Shown in pieces: positions 20,559 through 30,879 of a stretch of DNA of 64,000 nucleotides. Numbering within the stretch: position 1 is the first letter of the stretch; each line of letters starts with the position of its first letter. A model generated the notes under the pieces. That model ran no database searches and was not told the DNA's origin. It saw nothing but the letters and a program-made list of their open reading frames with translations. Made by a program: the position numbers and the translations under genes. This DNA is from Bradyrhizobium sp. CER78 (GTDB lineage: Bacteria > Pseudomonadota > Alphaproteobacteria > Rhizobiales > Xanthobacteraceae), in NCBI RefSeq assembly GCF_029846235.1, contig NZ_JARVWP010000004.1, positions 1 through 64,000 on the forward strand, given 5' to 3'.

Positions 20559-20885
20559 ATGCGCCTTTTGCTTGTGATCGTTGCTGCGGCCGCCTTGCCG
20601 GGCCTTGCCTACGGCCAGGCCAGCAGCCAGCCCGGGGTCGTCACCAGCGGCGCCAACGGCGTCACCGTCAATGGCAAGCCGGCGGCGCGTAGCGGCGACA
20701 CCACCAGCAATGGCGGCCCGCTCGTCGAAGGCGTGCCCAATGTCCTGATCAACGGCAAGCCGGCGGTGGTCATGGGCGATCGCACGCATTGCGGCGGCAA
20801 GACGACCTCCGGCAGCCACGGCGTCTTCATCAACGGCAAGCCGATGGTGACCCAAGGCGATCAGACCTCGGGCTGCCCGCAATAG
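20559..20885 (+). CDS. Exported PAAR-like domain protein
   Basis: The 108-residue protein has a Sec signal peptide (MRLLLVIVAAAALPGLAYG, cleavage after GQA) followed by a PAAR-like fold: three repeats of the shape NGKPA-x-GD (VNGKPAARSGDTT, INGKPAVVMGDRTHCGG, INGKPMVTQGDQT). PAAR proteins normally cap type VI secretion spikes from the cytosol and have no signal peptide. This one is directed to the periplasm and no T6SS genes are near. Cys and His in DRTHCGG and the final GCPQ could bind a metal as in PAAR tips. The start at 20559 follows GAGGA by five bases; an ATG at 20547 is possible. Confidence 0.75.
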   Translation: MRLLLVIVAAAALPGLAYGQASSQPGVVTSGANGVTVNGKPAARSGDTTSNGGPLVEGVPNVLINGKPAVVMGDRTHCGGKTTSGSHGVFINGKPMVTQGDQTSGCPQ

Positions 20886-20942
20886 GCCAGGCGGTGACTG
20901 GGCGCGACGAGGTCTCGCCATCGCGCCCTTGCGGCACCCGTT

Positions 20943-21269
20943 TCATTTCACCGACGAAAACGCGGTCGGCACCAAAAGCTGGTTTTCGATGTTGAGAACG
21001 ATCTGGCCGTCTTCCTCGCTCTTGGCGCGCCCGGCGATCCATTCCGGATCGCTCGTGAACGCGGTCCATTTCTTCTCGCGCTCGGCGAGCGATTCCCAGG
21101 CCAGCAGATAGGTCAGGTCCTGGTTGGATTCGCCGACCAGCGTCGTGAAGAAGCCGGCCTGCCTGATGCCGTGCTTGTCCCAGAGCTTCAGCGTGATGGT
21201 CTCGAAGCGCTTGAGCAGCGCCGGCAGCCGGCCCGGCAGGCAACGATAGACGCGGGTCTCGTAGATCAT
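20943..21269 (-). CDS. NIPSNAP family protein
   Basis: The 108-residue alpha/beta-barrel protein begins MIYETRVYRCLPGRLPALLK and has the family segment LTYLLAWESLAEREKKWTAF and a WIAGRAKSEEDG segment. NIPSNAP proteins form dimeric ferredoxin-like folds. Their bacterial functions are mostly unknown. The ATG at 21269 has GGGAG upstream; a TTG two codons earlier is possible. It is convergent with the PAAR-like gene and divergent from the response regulator. Confidence 0.88.
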   Translation of the reverse strand: MIYETRVYRCLPGRLPALLKRFETITLKLWDKHGIRQAGFFTTLVGESNQDLTYLLAWESLAEREKKWTAFTSDPEWIAGRAKSEEDGQIVLNIENQLLVPTAFSSVK

Positions 21270-21374
21270 CGGCAATTCTCCCGGATTTGTGTGCGAGGGT
21301 TATAGCCAGCAAGTTCCGGACTGTCTTGGGGGGTGGCAACATGGCACCCCTGCTCGCGGCAGGCGGCCATTTCC

Positions 21375-21391
21375 GCAATGTTGTTGCAATG
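21375..21391 (+). promoter_or_regulatory. Direct-repeat element GCAATG-N5-GCAATG upstream of response regulator
   Basis: GCAATG at 21375-21380 and 21386-21391 are in direct repeat with an 11-bp period, the typical layout of OmpR-family binding sites. The element lies 45 bases upstream of the regulator's start codon. A nearly identical element is at 23515-23531. Confidence 0.5.
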
Positions 21392-21436
21392 TCACTTGCC
21401 TTAAAACCGGCTGTTCGGGATCTGGACCAAGAGGAC

Positions 21437-22111
21437 ATGCGGATACTGCTGGTGGAAGATGAGGCGGAGATGGCGGCGGCGCTGGCGCAGGCGCTGAAGG
21501 GCTACGACATGGTGGTCGACCATGTGCCGAGCCTCGCCGAGGCCGAGGAGGCGATTTCCGCCGACGTCCATGGCGCGGTGCTGCTCGACCGCCAGCTTCC
21601 CGACGGCGACGGCCTCACGTTGATCCCGAAGCTGCGCGCCAAGGCCGACGGCGTTCCAATCATCGTGCTGACGGCGCGCGGCGACCTCGCCGACCGCATC
21701 ATTGGGCTCGACAGCGGCGCCGACGACTATCTGGCCAAGCCGTTCGCGGTCGAGGAGCTGCTGGCGCGGCTGCGCGCCGTGCTGCGCCGTCCCGCCGGCC
21801 TGCAGCTCGAGATCATCAAGGCCGGCCGCATGGCGTTCGATTGCAGCCATCGCGAGGCCAGCGTCGATGGCCGCCCGCTCGACCTGCCGCGGCGTGAGCT
21901 TCTGGTGCTGGAGACGCTGCTGCGCCGCCTCGGCCGCACCGTGTTGCGCGCGACGCTCGAGGAGGCCGTGTACAATTTCGAGGACGAGATCCAGTCGAAC
22001 GCGCTCGACGCCCATGTGTCGCGGCTGCGGCGCAAGCTCGCCGATACCGACGCCGGCGTCGAGATCCACAGCATCCGCGGCGTCGGCTACCTGCTCAAGC
22101 AGGTGTCATGA
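21437..22111 (+). CDS. OmpR-family response regulator
   Basis: The 224-residue protein has an N-terminal receiver domain (acidic pair in LLVEDEAEM, phosphorylated Asp51 in LLDRQLPDGDG, Thr79, Lys101 in YLAKPF) and a C-terminal winged helix (DLPRRELLVLETLLRR to NALDAHVSRLRRKL). The start at 21437 is set by the receiver opening MRILLVEDEA and a purine-rich AAGAGG just upstream; a 50-residue extension is rejected. Its stop overlaps the histidine kinase start by four bases (ATGA), so the two are translationally coupled. It resembles TctD/QseB-type regulators. The signal is unknown. Confidence 0.93.
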   Translation: MRILLVEDEAEMAAALAQALKGYDMVVDHVPSLAEAEEAISADVHGAVLLDRQLPDGDGLTLIPKLRAKADGVPIIVLTARGDLADRIIGLDSGADDYLAKPFAVEELLARLRAVLRRPAGLQLEIIKAGRMAFDCSHREASVDGRPLDLPRRELLVLETLLRRLGRTVLRATLEEAVYNFEDEIQSNALDAHVSRLRRKLADTDAGVEIHSIRGVGYLLKQVS

Positions 22112-23478
22112 GCGAACCCGCCGACCACTATTGCCTGCGCTCGCAACTGAGCTGGCGACTGGTCGGGCTGCAAGCGCTGCTGCTTGCCATGCTGATCGTT
22201 TGCCTGATCAGCGCATTGTGCGTCACCGGTTTCCTGATCGTCCCGCGCGATGAGGATCACGTCATCTCCATCGTGCAGAACGCGATCGCACGCGATGGGA
22301 AAGGCGACCTTATTTTGCGCTCGACGGCCGAACTCAAGCAGCTTCGCGACAACACGCCCGACCTCTGGTTCCTGGTGCGCGACCGGCAAGGCCATTCGCT
22401 GTCGGAAGGCGCAGTGCCGTCCGAATTTGCACGAATCGGTGATGCACTCGACCAGATCAGCCAGGCCAGGCTCGGCTGGCAGATGTTCGAGGACGATCCC
22501 CGCAAGCCGCCGGCGCGGCTGAAGCGCGTCAATTCCGACGCCGGCCCGGTGCAGGTGCTCACGGCCACGCAAGGGCCGACATCGAGCGTCAAGACAGCCC
22601 TCGCCACGACGCTGGCGTTCCTGGCCGTTGCCCTGCCCGGCCTGCTGCTGATGGCGTGCGCCACCTTCATCGCAACGCCGATGGTGGTGAAGCGCGCTTT
22701 CGCCGGCCTCGACACCGCGGCCGATCAGGCGCGCCGGATCGACTTCCGCCAGCGCGGCAGCCGGCTGTCGGCCGACCACCTGCCGCTCGAGGTCGCGCCG
22801 CTGGTGACCGCCGTCAACGATGCGCTGACGCGGCTCGACGACGGCTATTCGCGCCACCAGCGCTTCGTCGCGGATGCCGCGCACGAATTGCGCACCCCGA
22901 TCGCGATCCTCAACACGCGGCTGGAGTCGCTGCCGTCGGGGCCAGAGAAAACCCGCCTGCTCGAGGACTCTGCGCGGCTTGCAACGCTCGCCGAGCAGCT
23001 GCTCGACATCCAGCGCTTCGACCAGTGCCGCAACCCCTTCGGCCGCATCGATCTCGTCGCGGTCGCGCGCAATGTCGCCGCCGATCTCGCGCCGCTCGCG
23101 ATCGCGGGCGGTTACGAATTGTCGCTCGATAGCGCCGCCGACCGCGTCGAAACGCTGGGCGACCGCGCCGCGCTGGAGCGCGCACTGACCAATCTCGTAC
23201 AGAACGCCATCCAGCATGGCGGCCGCCGCGGCACCATCACCATCCATGTCGGCAACGCCGCGACGGTCGACGTGACCGACGAAGGCGACGGCATTCCGAA
23301 GCATGAGCGCACGCGGATCTTCGATCCGTTTTATCGGCTCGCGCCGCTCGACCGCGGCGCCGGCCTTGGTCTGAACATGGTGCGCGAGATCGCAAGGCTG
23401 CATGGCGGTCACGTCTCCGTGCTCGACGGACCGAAGGGCGGCGCATGCTTCCGTCTTACACTACCGCCTGCGCCCTAG
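22108..23478 (+). CDS. Membrane sensor histidine kinase
   Basis: The 456-residue kinase has a first membrane span at about residues 18-42, a periplasmic loop of about 115 residues, a second span at about 165-190 (LALPGLLLM-type region), a HAMP-like linker, the H-box DAAHELRTPIAIL with phosphorylated His259, and an ATP-binding domain with N box NLVQNAIQHGG, G1 DEGDGIPKHE and G2 GAGLGLNMVREIARLHGG. It pairs with the overlapping upstream regulator, which it would phosphorylate. The periplasmic loop has no domain I recognise, so the stimulus is open. The next gene downstream encodes a phospholipid-methyltransferase-like enzyme. Confidence 0.93.
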   Translation: MSEPADHYCLRSQLSWRLVGLQALLLAMLIVCLISALCVTGFLIVPRDEDHVISIVQNAIARDGKGDLILRSTAELKQLRDNTPDLWFLVRDRQGHSLSEGAVPSEFARIGDALDQISQARLGWQMFEDDPRKPPARLKRVNSDAGPVQVLTATQGPTSSVKTALATTLAFLAVALPGLLLMACATFIATPMVVKRAFAGLDTAADQARRIDFRQRGSRLSADHLPLEVAPLVTAVNDALTRLDDGYSRHQRFVADAAHELRTPIAILNTRLESLPSGPEKTRLLEDSARLATLAEQLLDIQRFDQCRNPFGRIDLVAVARNVAADLAPLAIAGGYELSLDSAADRVETLGDRAALERALTNLVQNAIQHGGRRGTITIHVGNAATVDVTDEGDGIPKHERTRIFDPFYRLAPLDRGAGLGLNMVREIARLHGGHVSVLDGPKGGACFRLTLPPAP

Positions 23479-23514
23479 GCATCGTGATGCCAGAGCGCTT
23501 TCCAGCAACATCGC

Positions 23515-23531
23515 GCAATGTTCTCGCAATG
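23515..23531 (+). promoter_or_regulatory. Direct-repeat element GCAATG-N5-GCAATG upstream of methyltransferase
   Basis: The sequence GCAATGTTCTCGCAATG matches the element at 21375-21391 (GCAATGTTGTTGCAATG) at 15 of 17 positions. It lies 37 bases after the kinase stop and 71 bases before the methyltransferase start, a suitable place for a binding site of the neighbouring OmpR-type regulator. Confidence 0.5.
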
Positions 23532-23602
23532 CAGCCCGCGCAAAGAGGAGATCGCGCCGCGCGATCGAGTCGCGACGCGACGACACTTTGCTGGGAATCC
23601 CA

Positions 23603-24268
23603 ATGGCACATGATCTCCTTTCTTTCTTCACGGCGTGGATGGCTGCCCCCGGCCGCGTCGGGGCCATCGCGCCTTCGGGCGCAGCGCTCGCCGAACTGAT
23701 CACCCGCGACATCGGCGCCAACACCGGCCCGGTGCTGGAGCTCGGCCCAGGAACGGGCGCCTTCACCTATCAGCTGTTGAAGCGCGGCGTGCGCCAGCAG
23801 GATCTCACGCTGATCGAATACGGCTCGGATTTCATGCGGCTGTTGCAGCTGCGCTTTCCCGGCGCGCGCGTGCTGTGGATGGACGCCGCGCGGCTGGCCT
23901 CGGAACGGCTGTATGACGGCGCGCCGGTCGGCGCCGTGGTCAGCGGACTGCCGCTGCTCAACATGTCGCCGCGCAAGGTCATCTCGATCGTCGGCGGCGC
24001 ATTCAGCTACATGCGTCCCGGCGGCGCGTTCTATCAATTCACCTATGGGATGCGCTGCCCGATACGGCGGCCGATCCTCGACCGGCTCGGCCTGCGCGCC
24101 ACGTTGGTCGATCGCGCCATCCTCAACGTGCCGCCCGCCGCGGTCTACCGGCTGACGCGGCGACCGCAGTACAAGCTGTTGACGCGTGACGTTACACCGG
24201 CGGCCGGCACCAACGTTTCACCGATCAAGAAGGAACGCCAGGCGAGCGAGGACTGCGCCGCCGTGTGA
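23603..24268 (+). CDS. Class I SAM methyltransferase, phospholipid N-methyltransferase-like
   Basis: The 221-residue protein has the opening MAHDLLSFFTAWMAAPGRVG and a SAM-binding motif I VLELGPGTGAFTYQLL. It also has the later region VVSGLPLLNMSPRKV and PGGAFYQFTYGMRCP, typical of the rhizobial/Rhodobacter PmtA group, which methylates phosphatidylethanolamine towards phosphatidylcholine. There is no membrane span, and such enzymes act at the inner-membrane surface. Bradyrhizobium is known to carry several Pmt paralogues, so this may be one of the PmtX type rather than the main PmtA. Its Ala-rich linker-like C-terminal tail is not conserved. It follows a two-component system with a shared promoter element. 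Confidence 0.78.
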   Translation: MAHDLLSFFTAWMAAPGRVGAIAPSGAALAELITRDIGANTGPVLELGPGTGAFTYQLLKRGVRQQDLTLIEYGSDFMRLLQLRFPGARVLWMDAARLASERLYDGAPVGAVVSGLPLLNMSPRKVISIVGGAFSYMRPGGAFYQFTYGMRCPIRRPILDRLGLRATLVDRAILNVPPAAVYRLTRRPQYKLLTRDVTPAAGTNVSPIKKERQASEDCAAV

Positions 24269-24286
24269 CGGCGCAGCTGACCACCG

Positions 24287-25924
<1,638 letters not shown>

Positions 25925-25944
25925 TTACCTTTAAGCCGACTCCA

Positions 25945-25965
25945 CCGATTCGCAAAACGAATCGG
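25945..25965. terminator. Hairpin between secG and pyrG
   Basis: CCGATTCG (25945-25952) pairs with CGAATCGG (25958-25965) around CAAAA, an 8-bp perfect stem in the pyrG leader. It may attenuate read-through from secG or be part of pyrG control. Confidence 0.45.
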
Positions 25966-26045
25966 CTGTTCCCGGCAAACAAACCACCGGGCTGTGGGTT
26001 ACGTTAAATTGAGAGCGATTTCAGACTATTGATGGGTATTCCTGA

Positions 26046-26071
26046 TGCAGGATGCCAGCTGGTATCCTGCA
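26046..26071. terminator. 26-bp near-palindrome just after secG
   Basis: TGCAGGAT (26046-26053) pairs with ATCCTGCA (26064-26071), and the centre CCAGCTGG is itself palindromic; only one G-T pair breaks full symmetry. It begins 13 bases after the secG stop on the minus strand. No T-run follows, so it could be a terminator or a binding site. Confidence 0.45.
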
Positions 26072-26084
26072 TGGCCACCCTGCT

Positions 26085-26474
26085 TTATTGCGACCGAGGC
26101 GCCTGCGGGCCGCTCGGGGCCTGCTGGCCCTGCTGCTCGTCGGTCTTCTTCAGCGAATCGAGGATGCCGCCGGACGTCGGGGGCGTCAGCGGCGCGCCGC
26201 CGGCCGGCTGGGTCTGCGCCGGTGCGCCGGTGCCGATGATCGAGCTCGGCTTGCGGTCGTAGCCCGCGTACCAGGACAGAAACAGGCTGGTGAGGAAGAA
26301 GCCGGCCGCGAGGATCGCGGTGGTCCGCGACAACAGATTCGCGGTGCCGCGGCTCGACATGAAGCCGGCGCCGCCGCCCATGCCCAAGCCGCCGCCTTCA
26401 GATTTCTGCAGCAACACGGCGCCGATCATGACGGCGACGATCATGAGATGAATAATGATAACGACAGTCTGCAT
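26085..26474 (-). CDS. secG: Preprotein translocase subunit SecG
   Basis: The 129-residue protein has two membrane spans (about residues 2-20 and 55-73) with the SecG signature between them (VLLQKSEGGGLGMGGGAGF). It joins SecYE in the inner membrane and aids protein export. The long Pro/Gly/Gln-rich cytoplasmic tail after residue 80 is normal in Rhizobiales. The start MQTVVIIIHLMIV is chosen over a 13-residue extension. It lies upstream of pyrG and downstream of the tpiA region in the conserved order. Confidence 0.93.
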   Translation of the reverse strand: MQTVVIIIHLMIVAVMIGAVLLQKSEGGGLGMGGGAGFMSSRGTANLLSRTTAILAAGFFLTSLFLSWYAGYDRKPSSIIGTGAPAQTQPAGGAPLTPPTSGGILDSLKKTDEQQGQQAPSGPQAPRSQ

Positions 26475-26642
26475 CGCAAGCCTTCCGTCACAAGCCGCCA
26501 AGCGGCCAGACAAACGGCGCTATCGGCTCTACGGTTTTCGTGAAGTCGCGCCCTGTTACACGATTGCACCGGGCATTGTCACCCCCGAGATAGTCGCATC
26601 GGCTGACATCACAAGCGATGCCGATCACGCGCCCCCGCATCT

Positions 26643-26678
26643 TGATCGGAATTGGCCAATTCCATTATAATAGACATA
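26643..26678 (+). promoter_or_regulatory. Leaderless promoter with palindromic operator for the XRE-cupin gene
   Basis: TTGATC (26643-26648) and TATAAT (26666-26671) are spaced by 17 bases, near the sigma-70 consensus. The ATG at 26678 is seven bases after the -10 box, so transcription would start at or next to the start codon. The perfect 16-bp palindrome GGAATTGGCCAATTCC (26648-26663) fills the spacer, a classic repressor site. Confidence 0.65.
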
Positions 26679-27244
26679 TGGATACTTTGATAGACGACCT
26701 GAGCGAGCGCTTGGCGCAACGGATCAGGCTCGAACGCGACAGCCGGGGCTGGTCGCTGGCCGAGCTTGCCGAACGCGCCGGCGTCTCCAAGGCAACGATC
26801 AGCAAGATCGAGCGCGCCGAGGTCAGCCCGACCGCGGTCGTCCTGGTGCGCCTCGCCTCCGCCTTCGACCTCACGCTTGCCGGTCTGATGCTGCGCGCCG
26901 AGGGCCAGGGCGAACGGCTGTCGCGCGCCGACGCGCAACCGATCTGGCGCGATCCTGAGTCCGGCTATCTGCGCCGCCAAGTGTTCAGCCGTCCCGATCA
27001 TCCGGTCGAGCTGGTGCGGGTCGAGCTGCCGCCGAAGCAATCCGTCACCCTGCCCGCCTCGTCCTACACGCATATCCGCCAACTGGTCTGGGTGCTGAGC
27101 GGCAGCCTCGTCATCACCCAAGGCGGCGCACGCCATGTGCTGGCGGCCGGCGACTGCCTCGGCTTCGGCCCGCCGGCGGAAACCACCTTCGCCAACGAAA
27201 CCAATGCCGGGTGCACCTACGTGGTCACCCTGGCCCGGAGCTGA
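26678..27244 (+). CDS. XRE-family regulator with C-terminal cupin domain
   Basis: The 188-residue regulator has an N-terminal helix-turn-helix (about residues 12-66, LAELAERAGVSKATISKIER) and a cupin sensor domain (about 105-185, HIRQLVWVLSGSLVITQGG). Such proteins usually repress small operons and sense a metabolite. The ATG lies seven bases after a TATAAT, consistent with a leaderless transcript, and a palindrome in the promoter suggests autoregulation. It is followed four bases later by a GNAT acetyltransferase gene, forming a two-gene operon. An in-frame upstream start was rejected because it would lie before the promoter. Confidence 0.9.
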   Translation: MDTLIDDLSERLAQRIRLERDSRGWSLAELAERAGVSKATISKIERAEVSPTAVVLVRLASAFDLTLAGLMLRAEGQGERLSRADAQPIWRDPESGYLRRQVFSRPDHPVELVRVELPPKQSVTLPASSYTHIRQLVWVLSGSLVITQGGARHVLAAGDCLGFGPPAETTFANETNAGCTYVVTLARS

Positions 27245-27247
27245 TGC

Positions 27248-27778
27248 ATGCCGCAGTTTTCCATCAAGCCGCTTGCCGACGAGCCCGGGATTCGCGACGC
27301 GCTCAGCGAATTGCTGATCGAGACCGTCGCCAGCGGCGGCTCAGTGAGCTTCATGCATCCGCTGGCGCCGGAGGATGCTGATGCGTTTTGGCAGGATTCG
27401 CTCAACGCTGCGGCGCGCAGCGAGCGAGCAGTGCTCGGCGCGTTCGACGGCAATGATCTGATCGGCACCGTGACGCTGCTGCTGAAGCTGCCGCCGAACC
27501 AGCCGCATCGGGCGGAAATCGCAAAAATGATGACGCGCGTCGCCCGCCGCGGTCGCGGCGTGGCGACCGCGTTGATGCGCGCCGCCGAGCAGCTTGCGAT
27601 CACGCACGGACGCACGCTGCTGGTGCTCGACACCGCCGAGGAAGACGGCGCCGGGCCATTTTATGAACGGCTTGGATTTCAGCTCACCGGCCTGATCCCG
27701 GATTACGCGCTGAAGCCGCACGGTGGCCTCACCGGGACGTTGATCTATTGGAAGCGGATCGGGGCGGCGGCGGCTTGA
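27248..27778 (+). CDS. GNAT family N-acetyltransferase
   Basis: The 176-residue protein has the acetyl-CoA binding motif VARRGRGVATALMRAAE and the closing GPFYERLGFQLTGLIPDYAL of the GNAT fold, near the family's usual length. The substrate is not evident; a small amine or amino acid is likely. It starts four bases after the stop of the XRE-cupin regulator, so the pair is one operon and the regulator probably controls it. It is convergent with tpiA, with a palindromic repeat between them. Confidence 0.9.
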   Translation: MPQFSIKPLADEPGIRDALSELLIETVASGGSVSFMHPLAPEDADAFWQDSLNAAARSERAVLGAFDGNDLIGTVTLLLKLPPNQPHRAEIAKMMTRVARRGRGVATALMRAAEQLAITHGRTLLVLDTAEEDGAGPFYERLGFQLTGLIPDYALKPHGGLTGTLIYWKRIGAAAA

Positions 27779-27826
27779 TCCTGCGGCACAGATGTAGACG
27801 GCACCAGCTTCGCAACACTGACAATC

Positions 27827-27928
27827 CCGTCACCCTGAGGAGCGCGCAGCGCGTCTCGAAGGGTCGACGGCCACCAGCCGGGTCGTCGACCCTTCGAGGC
27901 TCGCTCCGCTCGCACCTCAGGGTGACGG
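27827..27928. repeat. Palindromic intergenic repeat (CGTCA-CCTGAGG type)
   Basis: The left end reads ccgtcaccctgaggagcgcg and the right end cgcacctcagggtgacgg, the inverted counterpart, with agcgcgtctcgaagggtcga opposite tcgacccttcgaggctcgct inside. It is a relative of 2514-2625 and 33387-33488 and lies between convergent genes. Confidence 0.85.
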
Positions 27929-27964
27929 TGAGCGAGCCCAATCCGCGGCACGATGCACGGCCGC

Positions 27965-28717
27965 CTAGCAGCCGGCCGCGATCGCCAGGAAGTCGGATGC
28001 CTTCAGGCTGGCGCCGCCGACCAGGGCACCGTTGACATTGGCGACGGCCATCAGCTCAGCGGCATTCGACGGCTTCACCGAGCCGCCATAGAGGATCCTG
28101 ATCTTGTTTCCCTCGCCCTTGAAGCGATCGGTGAGCTGACCGCGGATAAACCTGTGAACTTCCTCGATATCTCCGGCGGTCGGGGTCAGGCCGGTGCCGA
28201 TCGCCCAGACCGGTTCATAGGCCACCACCAGATTGGCCGCGGTCGAGCCGTCGGGCAGCGAGCCGGCAAGCTGGGTGCCGCAGACATCGAGCGTCTTGCC
28301 GGCGTCGCGCTGCTCGCGCGTCTCGCCGATGCAGACGATGGCGGTCAACCCCGCGCGCCACACCGCCTCGGCCTTTTGACGAATCAAGGCATCGGTCTCG
28401 CCGTGGTCGGCGCGCCGCTCGGAGTGCCCGACGATGATGGCGACCGCGCCAAGGTCCTTAAACATTTCGGCCGAGAGGTCGCCGGTGTGGGCGCCCGATG
28501 GCTTCGGGTGGCAATCCTGAGCGCCGACGGCGACCTTCGAGCCGCGCGCCTTGTCGGCAAAGGCACCGACCAACGTCGCCGGCGGACAGACCAAGAGATC
28601 GGCCTTCCCGGCGACATCGCCGGCGCCGGCCAGCATCGCGTCGAACTCGGCAAAAGAGGATTTCAGGCCGTTCATTTTCCAGTTGCCGGCGATCAGCGGC
28701 CGGATGGCGTCGGTCAT
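27965..28717 (-). CDS. tpiA: Triosephosphate isomerase
   Basis: The 250-residue TIM-barrel enzyme interconverts glyceraldehyde-3-phosphate and dihydroxyacetone phosphate. Catalytic motifs are GNWKMNG (Lys), IIVGHSERR (His) and [11 protein letters not shown] (Glu), and the phosphate loop is near [11 protein letters not shown]. The start [11 protein letters not shown] is preferred over a seven-residue extension; GGGAAAT stands upstream. It is divergent from ppiD, with the conserved order secG-tpiA-ppiD. Confidence 0.97.
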   Translation of the reverse strand: MTDAIRPLIAGNWKMNGLKSSFAEFDAMLAGAGDVAGKADLLVCPPATLVGAFADKARGSKVAVGAQDCHPKPSGAHTGDLSAEMFKDLGAVAIIVGHSERRADHGETDALIRQKAEAVWRAGLTAIVCIGETREQRDAGKTLDVCGTQLAGSLPDGSTAANLVVAYEPVWAIGTGLTPTAGDIEEVHRFIRGQLTDRFKGEGNKIRILYGGSVKPSNAAELMAVANVNGALVGGASLKASDFLAIAAGC

Positions 28718-28969
28718 GTCGGATTTCCCATCATTCAAGCGTCCCCTGCGCTATCAGAGCCGGGCGGTGACTTCCAGAGCGCGGCTTGAAGCCCGCTGCG
28801 CGGCGCTTTACCGCTTCGATCTGTCCCCCTTACCCATGGTTGCGGGGGGGCTTCGGCCACTTTATAAGCGTTTTCAATTCGGTGACGCCCTGTTGCCGGA
28901 CGAAAAGTCCCGACTTTTGGTCCCATTTGGGCGCGACCCGGTTCCCCTCCTGTAAAACAAGTTGGACCC

Positions 28970-30871
28970 ATGCTTCGAGGAATGCGGAAAGCCTCATCAA
29001 ACTGGCTCGGCAAGACGATTATGGCCGTGGTGATGGGCGTTTTGATCGTCAGTTTCGGAATTTGGGGTATTGCCGACATTTTCAAGGGGTTTGGCCAGTC
29101 GACCTTCGCCAAGGTTGGCGGGACCGAGATTTCCGCCGAGCAGTTCCGCCAGATCTACACCGATCGCTTGCAGCAGCTTGGCCGCCAGTTCGGCCGTCCG
29201 CTGACGCCGGACCAGGCGCGCGCCTTCGGGATTGATCGCCAGGTGCTGCAGCAGACGCTCGCGGAGGCCGCACTCGATGAAGAAGCGCGCCGCATGGGCC
29301 TCAACCAGTCCGATGCCGAAGTGCTGCGCACGATCTACAACGATCCGAACTTCAAGGGCCTCAACGGCCAGTTCGATCCGCAGCGCTTCCAGTCCGTGAT
29401 CCGCAACTTCGGCTACACCGAGGGCCGCTACATCGCCGAGCAGCGCCGCGTCGGCCTGCGGCGGCAGATCGCCGGCACCATCTCGTCCGGGATCGAGCCG
29501 ACCAAATCGATGATCGAGGCGCTGACCCGCTTCCAGAACGAGCAGCGCTCGATCGACTACGTCACGCTCGGCGCCGCGCAGGCCGGCACCATCGATCCGC
29601 CCTCGCCCGAGGCGCTCGCCGCCTATTTCGAGGACCACAAGGTCCAGTTCCGTGCGCCCGAATACCGCAAGATCTCCTTCGTCGCGATCACGCCGGAGGA
29701 AATCGGCAAGTGGGAAGCCGTGTCGGACGAGGATGCCAAGAAGCTGTTCGAGGAGCGCAAGGACCGGCTCAGCACGCCCGAGAAGCGTGAGGTCTCGCAG
29801 ATCGTGTTTCCGGACGCCGGCGAGGCGCAGGCCGCCCGCGCGCGCATCACGTCAGGCACCTCGTTCGACGACATCGCCAAGGAACGCAAGCTCAGCCCGG
29901 CCGACGTCAATCTCGGCCTGGTCGCAAAGTCGGCGATCCTAGATCCGGCCGTCGGCGATGTCGCTTTCTCTCTCCCTTCGGGCGAAGTCAGCCAGCCGGT
30001 CCAGGGCCGCTTCGGCATCGCGCTGGTCAAGGTCGGCAAGATCGAGCCCGGCGTGACCCCGACCTATGACAGCGTGGCGCAGCAGGTGAAGAACGAGATC
30101 GCCTCCGAGCGCGCCCGCACCAAGGTCGCCGAACTGCGCGACAAGATGGAAGACGAGCGCGGCGGCGGCTCCAGCGTGATCGACGCGGCACAGAAGCTGA
30201 AACTGAACGCCGTCACGATCGATGCGGTCGATCGCTCGGGCCGCCTGCCGAACGGCCAGGTCGCGTCAAACATCCCGCGCGGCCTCGACGTGGTGTCGCA
30301 GGCCTTCAACAGCGACGTCGGCGTCGACAACGACCCGATCCAGTTCAACAACGGCTATGTCTGGTACGACGTGCTCGGCATCACGCCGTCGCGCGAGCGC
30401 CCCCTCGACGAGGTCCGCGACCAGGTCGAGGCGAAGTGGCGCGAGGACCAGATCTCCGCCAAGCTGCGCGCCAAGGCCACCGAGATGGTCCAGAAGCTCG
30501 ACAGCGGCACCAAGCTCGCCGACGAGGCGGCCGCTGCCGGCGTCAAGGTCGAGACCGCCGCCAACTTCAACCGCGAGGCCACCCTGCCCGGCGTGCCGGC
30601 CGGCGTGATCGCGGCCGCGTTCCGCACCGCCAAGGATGGCGACGGACAGACATCGACCGCCGGCGGCAGCCAGTGGGTCGTGTTCCGCGTCACCAATGTG
30701 ACGGTGCCGCCGGTCGACTTCGCCTCCGACGCCGCCAAGCAGCTCGCCGAGGCGCTGCGGCGCTCGATGAGCGACGAGCAGGTCGCGCAGTATGTCAGCA
30801 AGATCGAGTCCGATATCGGCGTAACCGTCAACCAGGCCGCCTTCGCACAGGTGACAGGCGCAAATAATTGA
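28970..30871 (+). CDS. PpiD-like periplasmic peptidyl-prolyl isomerase
   Basis: The 633-residue protein is anchored by one N-terminal span (about residues 17-40, [20 protein letters not shown]) with a SurA-N-like region at about 45-170 and a parvulin-type PpiC domain at about 265-360 ([14 protein letters not shown] to [13 protein letters not shown]). It assists folding of exported proteins in the periplasm. Length and layout match PpiD of Alphaproteobacteria. Start 28970 is used, with ATG 28982 (GAGGA overlapping) as an alternative. It is upstream of trpD with a hairpin in the gap. The key PPIase residues are not all clear, so chaperone rather than isomerase action is possible. Confidence 0.85.
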   Translation: MLRGMRKASSNWLGKTIMAVVMGVLIVSFGIWGIADIFKGFGQSTFAKVGGTEISAEQFRQIYTDRLQQLGRQFGRPLTPDQARAFGIDRQVLQQTLAEAALDEEARRMGLNQSDAEVLRTIYNDPNFKGLNGQFDPQRFQSVIRNFGYTEGRYIAEQRRVGLRRQIAGTISSGIEPTKSMIEALTRFQNEQRSIDYVTLGAAQAGTIDPPSPEALAAYFEDHKVQFRAPEYRKISFVAITPEEIGKWEAVSDEDAKKLFEERKDRLSTPEKREVSQIVFPDAGEAQAARARITSGTSFDDIAKERKLSPADVNLGLVAKSAILDPAVGDVAFSLPSGEVSQPVQGRFGIALVKVGKIEPGVTPTYDSVAQQVKNEIASERARTKVAELRDKMEDERGGGSSVIDAAQKLKLNAVTIDAVDRSGRLPNGQVASNIPRGLDVVSQAFNSDVGVDNDPIQFNNGYVWYDVLGITPSRERPLDEVRDQVEAKWREDQISAKLRAKATEMVQKLDSGTKLADEAAAAGVKVETAANFNREATLPGVPAGVIAAAFRTAKDGDGQTSTAGGSQWVVFRVTNVTVPPVDFASDAAKQLAEALRRSMSDEQVAQYVSKIESDIGVTVNQAAFAQVTGANN

Positions 30872-30879
30872 GCATGATC

